A stretch of 64,000 bases of DNA, from assembly GCF_000227665.2 (NCBI RefSeq), contig NZ_CP007030.1, positions 868,001-932,000 of the forward strand. Reading direction: 5' to 3'. A program made the position numbers and the translations under genes. Under the pieces are notes generated by a model, which searched no databases, was not told where the DNA came from, and saw nothing but the letters and a program-made list of their open reading frames with translations. This DNA is from Thiomicrospira aerophila AL3 (lineage in GTDB: Bacteria > Pseudomonadota > Gammaproteobacteria > Thiomicrospirales > Thiomicrospiraceae). Positions 62,359-64,000 of the stretch are shown here, one piece after another (within the stretch, counting starts at the first letter, position 1; every line of letters starts with the position of its first letter).

Positions 62359-64000
62359 ATGGCTGATACTCCAGCAACCTTTGTACATTTGCATTTGCAT
62401 TCTGAATTTTCAGTCAGAGATAGTTTACTCCATATTAAACCGCTGATGGCAAAGGTCAAGGAAGAAGGGCAACCTGCGCTGGCTTTGACTGATCAATCCA
62501 ATATGTTTGCGTTATTAAAGTTTTATAGCGCCGCCCGCAGTCAAGGTATTAAGCCTATTTTAGGTGCTGATTTGTGGGTTCACCATGATGGCCAGGTATT
62601 TAGTATTACCTTGCTATGTCAGGATGCCACCGGCTACCTTAATTTATCGAAACTCATCTCGAAAGCCTATTTAACCAATCAGCAAGTCTATCAAGCCAAT
62701 CAATTGCCTCTGGTGGAGCAGGCCTGGTTAAGCGAACATCAAGCAGGCTTAATTGTATTGTTGGGCTTGCACAGTAATATTGGCCAAGCCTTGTCAAAAG
62801 ACAATAAAACCCTCGCTAAAGAGCAGCAGGCCTGGTGGCAGGCGCATTTTGCCAATCGTGTTTACTTGGAGCTCGTGCGTACCCAACGCCCCGGTGAAGA
62901 GGCATTTATTCAACAGGTGTTGCCGCTCGCGCAGACTTGGCAGTGGCCGGTGGTGGCGACCAATGATGTACGGTTTTTAGCCCGTGATGACTTTGATGCC
63001 CATGAGATTCGGTGCTGTATTCATAGTGGTTATGTCATTGAAGACCCGAATCGCCCCCGTACCTATTCCGAAGAGCAGTATTTAAAATCCAGCGCTGAAA
63101 TGGAGGCTTTATTTGCCGATATTCCGCAGGCCATCACCAATACGTTACTGATTGCGCAGCGCTGTAATTTTAGTCTGGCCTTGGGCACCTATTATTTGCC
63201 CGAGTTTCCGATTCCACCTGAGTTGACGCTGGATCAGTTTTTTCGGCAAGAATGCCATCAGGGTTTGGATGCGCGATTAGAGTTTTTGTTTGGTCATTTG
63301 GCCGCGGATGAGTTTAACGCCAAGCAGCAGGAATATCGTGAACGCCTCGATTTTGAGTTAAACACGATTTTGCAGATGGGATTTCCGGGCTACTTCTTAA
63401 TCGTTGCCGACTTCATTCAATGGGCTAAAAACCATCAAATTCCGGTTGGACCGGGGCGGGGTTCGGGTGCCGGTTCGTTGGTGGCCTATTCGCTAAAAAT
63501 TACCGATTTGGATCCGATTCAATATGACCTGCTGTTTGAACGATTTTTGAACCCTGAGCGGGTTTCGATGCCCGACTTTGACGTCGACTTTTGTATGGAG
63601 CGACGCGATGAGGTGATTGATTATGTGTCACGCCATTATGGTCGGGATCACGTGTCGCAAATTATTACCTATGGCACCATGGCCGCTAAAGCGGTGGTGC
63701 GCGATGTAGGGCGTGTGCTCGGGCATCCCTATGGCATGGTCGATGGGGTGGCCAAGCTGATTCCAAACGAGTTAGGCATTAAGCTGAAGGACGCGTTAGA
63801 AAAAGAAGAGGATTTACAACAGCGCTATCGTGACGATGAAGAAGTTAAAACGCTGTTGGATTATGCGCTTAAGTTAGAGGGTACTGTGCGTAATGTGGGT
63901 AAGCACGCCGGTGGGGTGGTCATCGGTCCGCGTCCGTTGGATACCTTTTGCCCGCTCTATTCTGAAGCCGATGGCCGTGGTGTCGTCACCCAATTAGATA
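62359..64000 (+). CDS. dnaE: DNA polymerase III alpha subunit (3' cut by window)
   Basis: First 547 codons. PHP domain start TFVHLHLHSEFSVRDSLLHI; palm region VPGRGSGAGSLVAYSLKITD-like (residues about 367-387) and MPDFDVDFCMERRDEVIDYV with two catalytic Asp residues; GKHAGGVVIG near the window end. Replicative polymerase. Palindromes at 62719 and 62827 both read QAW in the variable region after the PHP start. The frame is open at 64000. Confidence 0.97.
   Translation, partial: MADTPATFVHLHLHSEFSVRDSLLHIKPLMAKVKEEGQPALALTDQSNMFALLKFYSAARSQGIKPILGADLWVHHDGQVFSITLLCQDATGYLNLSKLISKAYLTNQQVYQANQLPLVEQAWLSEHQAGLIVLLGLHSNIGQALSKDNKTLAKEQQAWWQAHFANRVYLELVRTQRPGEEAFIQQVLPLAQTWQWPVVATNDVRFLARDDFDAHEIRCCIHSGYVIEDPNRPRTYSEEQYLKSSAEMEALFADIPQAITNTLLIAQRCNFSLALGTYYLPEFPIPPELTLDQFFRQECHQGLDARLEFLFGHLAADEFNAKQQEYRERLDFELNTILQMGFPGYFLIVADFIQWAKNHQIPVGPGRGSGAGSLVAYSLKITDLDPIQYDLLFERFLNPERVSMPDFDVDFCMERRDEVIDYVSRHYGRDHVSQIITYGTMAAKAVVRDVGRVLGHPYGMVDGVAKLIPNELGIKLKDALEKEEDLQQRYRDDEEVKTLLDYALKLEGTVRNVGKHAGGVVIGPRPLDTFCPLYSEADGRGVVTQLD

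Noticed and set aside
1-64000. The palindrome as a simple codon-usage effect
   Set aside because: It occurs in all three frames, on genes of both strands and in non-coding DNA, so no single preferred codon pair explains it.

Overview
The window is chromosomal DNA from a gammaproteobacterium. Four features point there: the lepA-lepB-rnc-era-recO-pdxJ-acpS gene order, the rseC-mucD pair, a succinate dehydrogenase operon of gammaproteobacterial type, and an RfaH/ops-controlled surface polysaccharide locus. A Thiotrichales-type organism (Thiomicrospira and relatives) would fit, but the sequence alone does not settle the genus. No tRNA, rRNA or CRISPR array was seen.

Layout. (1) 1-7252: a lipopolysaccharide core block on the + strand. 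It has two heptosyltransferases (the first cut by the window edge) interleaved with three paralogues of a sialyltransferase-like fold, a broken GT4 glycosyltransferase, and a WaaL-like ligase whose stop codon lies in an IS end. (2) 7242-8310: a graveyard of IS30 and IS3 pieces. (3) 8530-9447: an EPS-associated MarR regulator, rfaH, and an ops element that marks the start of the RfaH-controlled locus. (4) 9667-24198: a HEPN/MNT toxin-antitoxin pair, then sugar-nucleotide genes (ugd with an in-frame stop, UDP-glucuronate epimerase, rmlB, rmlA, VioA-like aminotransferase, WbqC-like, a second epimerase, NeuD/PglD-like acetyltransferase). An AlbA_2 regulator, a KilA-N protein, DUF2335 copies, gene-tail fragments and an IS3 element interrupt them. 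(5) 24335-29642: an accessory block of FRG-domain protein, class III cyclase-like protein, membrane protein, DUF4062 protein and a second AlbA_2 protein, resembling a defence island. (6) 29723-39547: Wzx flippase, glycosyltransferases, asparagine-synthase-like enzyme, Wzy and GalE. (7) 39548-42250: three tandem antitoxin/PIN-toxin modules, each preceded by the 3' end of galE. (8) 42377-45831: WbaP-type initiating transferase, short Wzz, second rmlB. (9) 45989-64000: housekeeping DNA (GGDEF-EAL protein, nadB, rseC, mucD, the lepA-acpS operon, infA, sdhE-sdhB-sdhA-sdhD-sdhC-aat, start of dnaE).

How it works together: WbaP starts a lipid-linked repeat unit and the glycosyltransferases extend it. 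RmlA, RmlB, the VioA-like aminotransferase and the acetyltransferase could make dTDP-Qui4NAc. Ugd, the epimerase and GalE supply UDP-sugars. Wzx, Wzy, Wzz and the WaaL-like ligase export, polymerise and attach the glycan. RfaH acting at ops would keep transcription running through the locus.

The most unusual signals are three. First, I located 44 copies of the 8-bp palindrome CAGGCCTG, usually inside CCAGGCCTGG or GCAGGCCTGC, where about one is expected by chance; copies lie in all three reading frames, in housekeeping and accessory DNA, and exactly at the junctions of duplicated gene tails. Second, a cyclase-like gene is followed three bases later by a membrane-protein gene, a layout reminiscent of Pycsar. 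Third, antitoxin/PIN modules are triplicated together with galE tails, and dispersed repeats are inserted in frame in three sugar-nucleotide enzymes.
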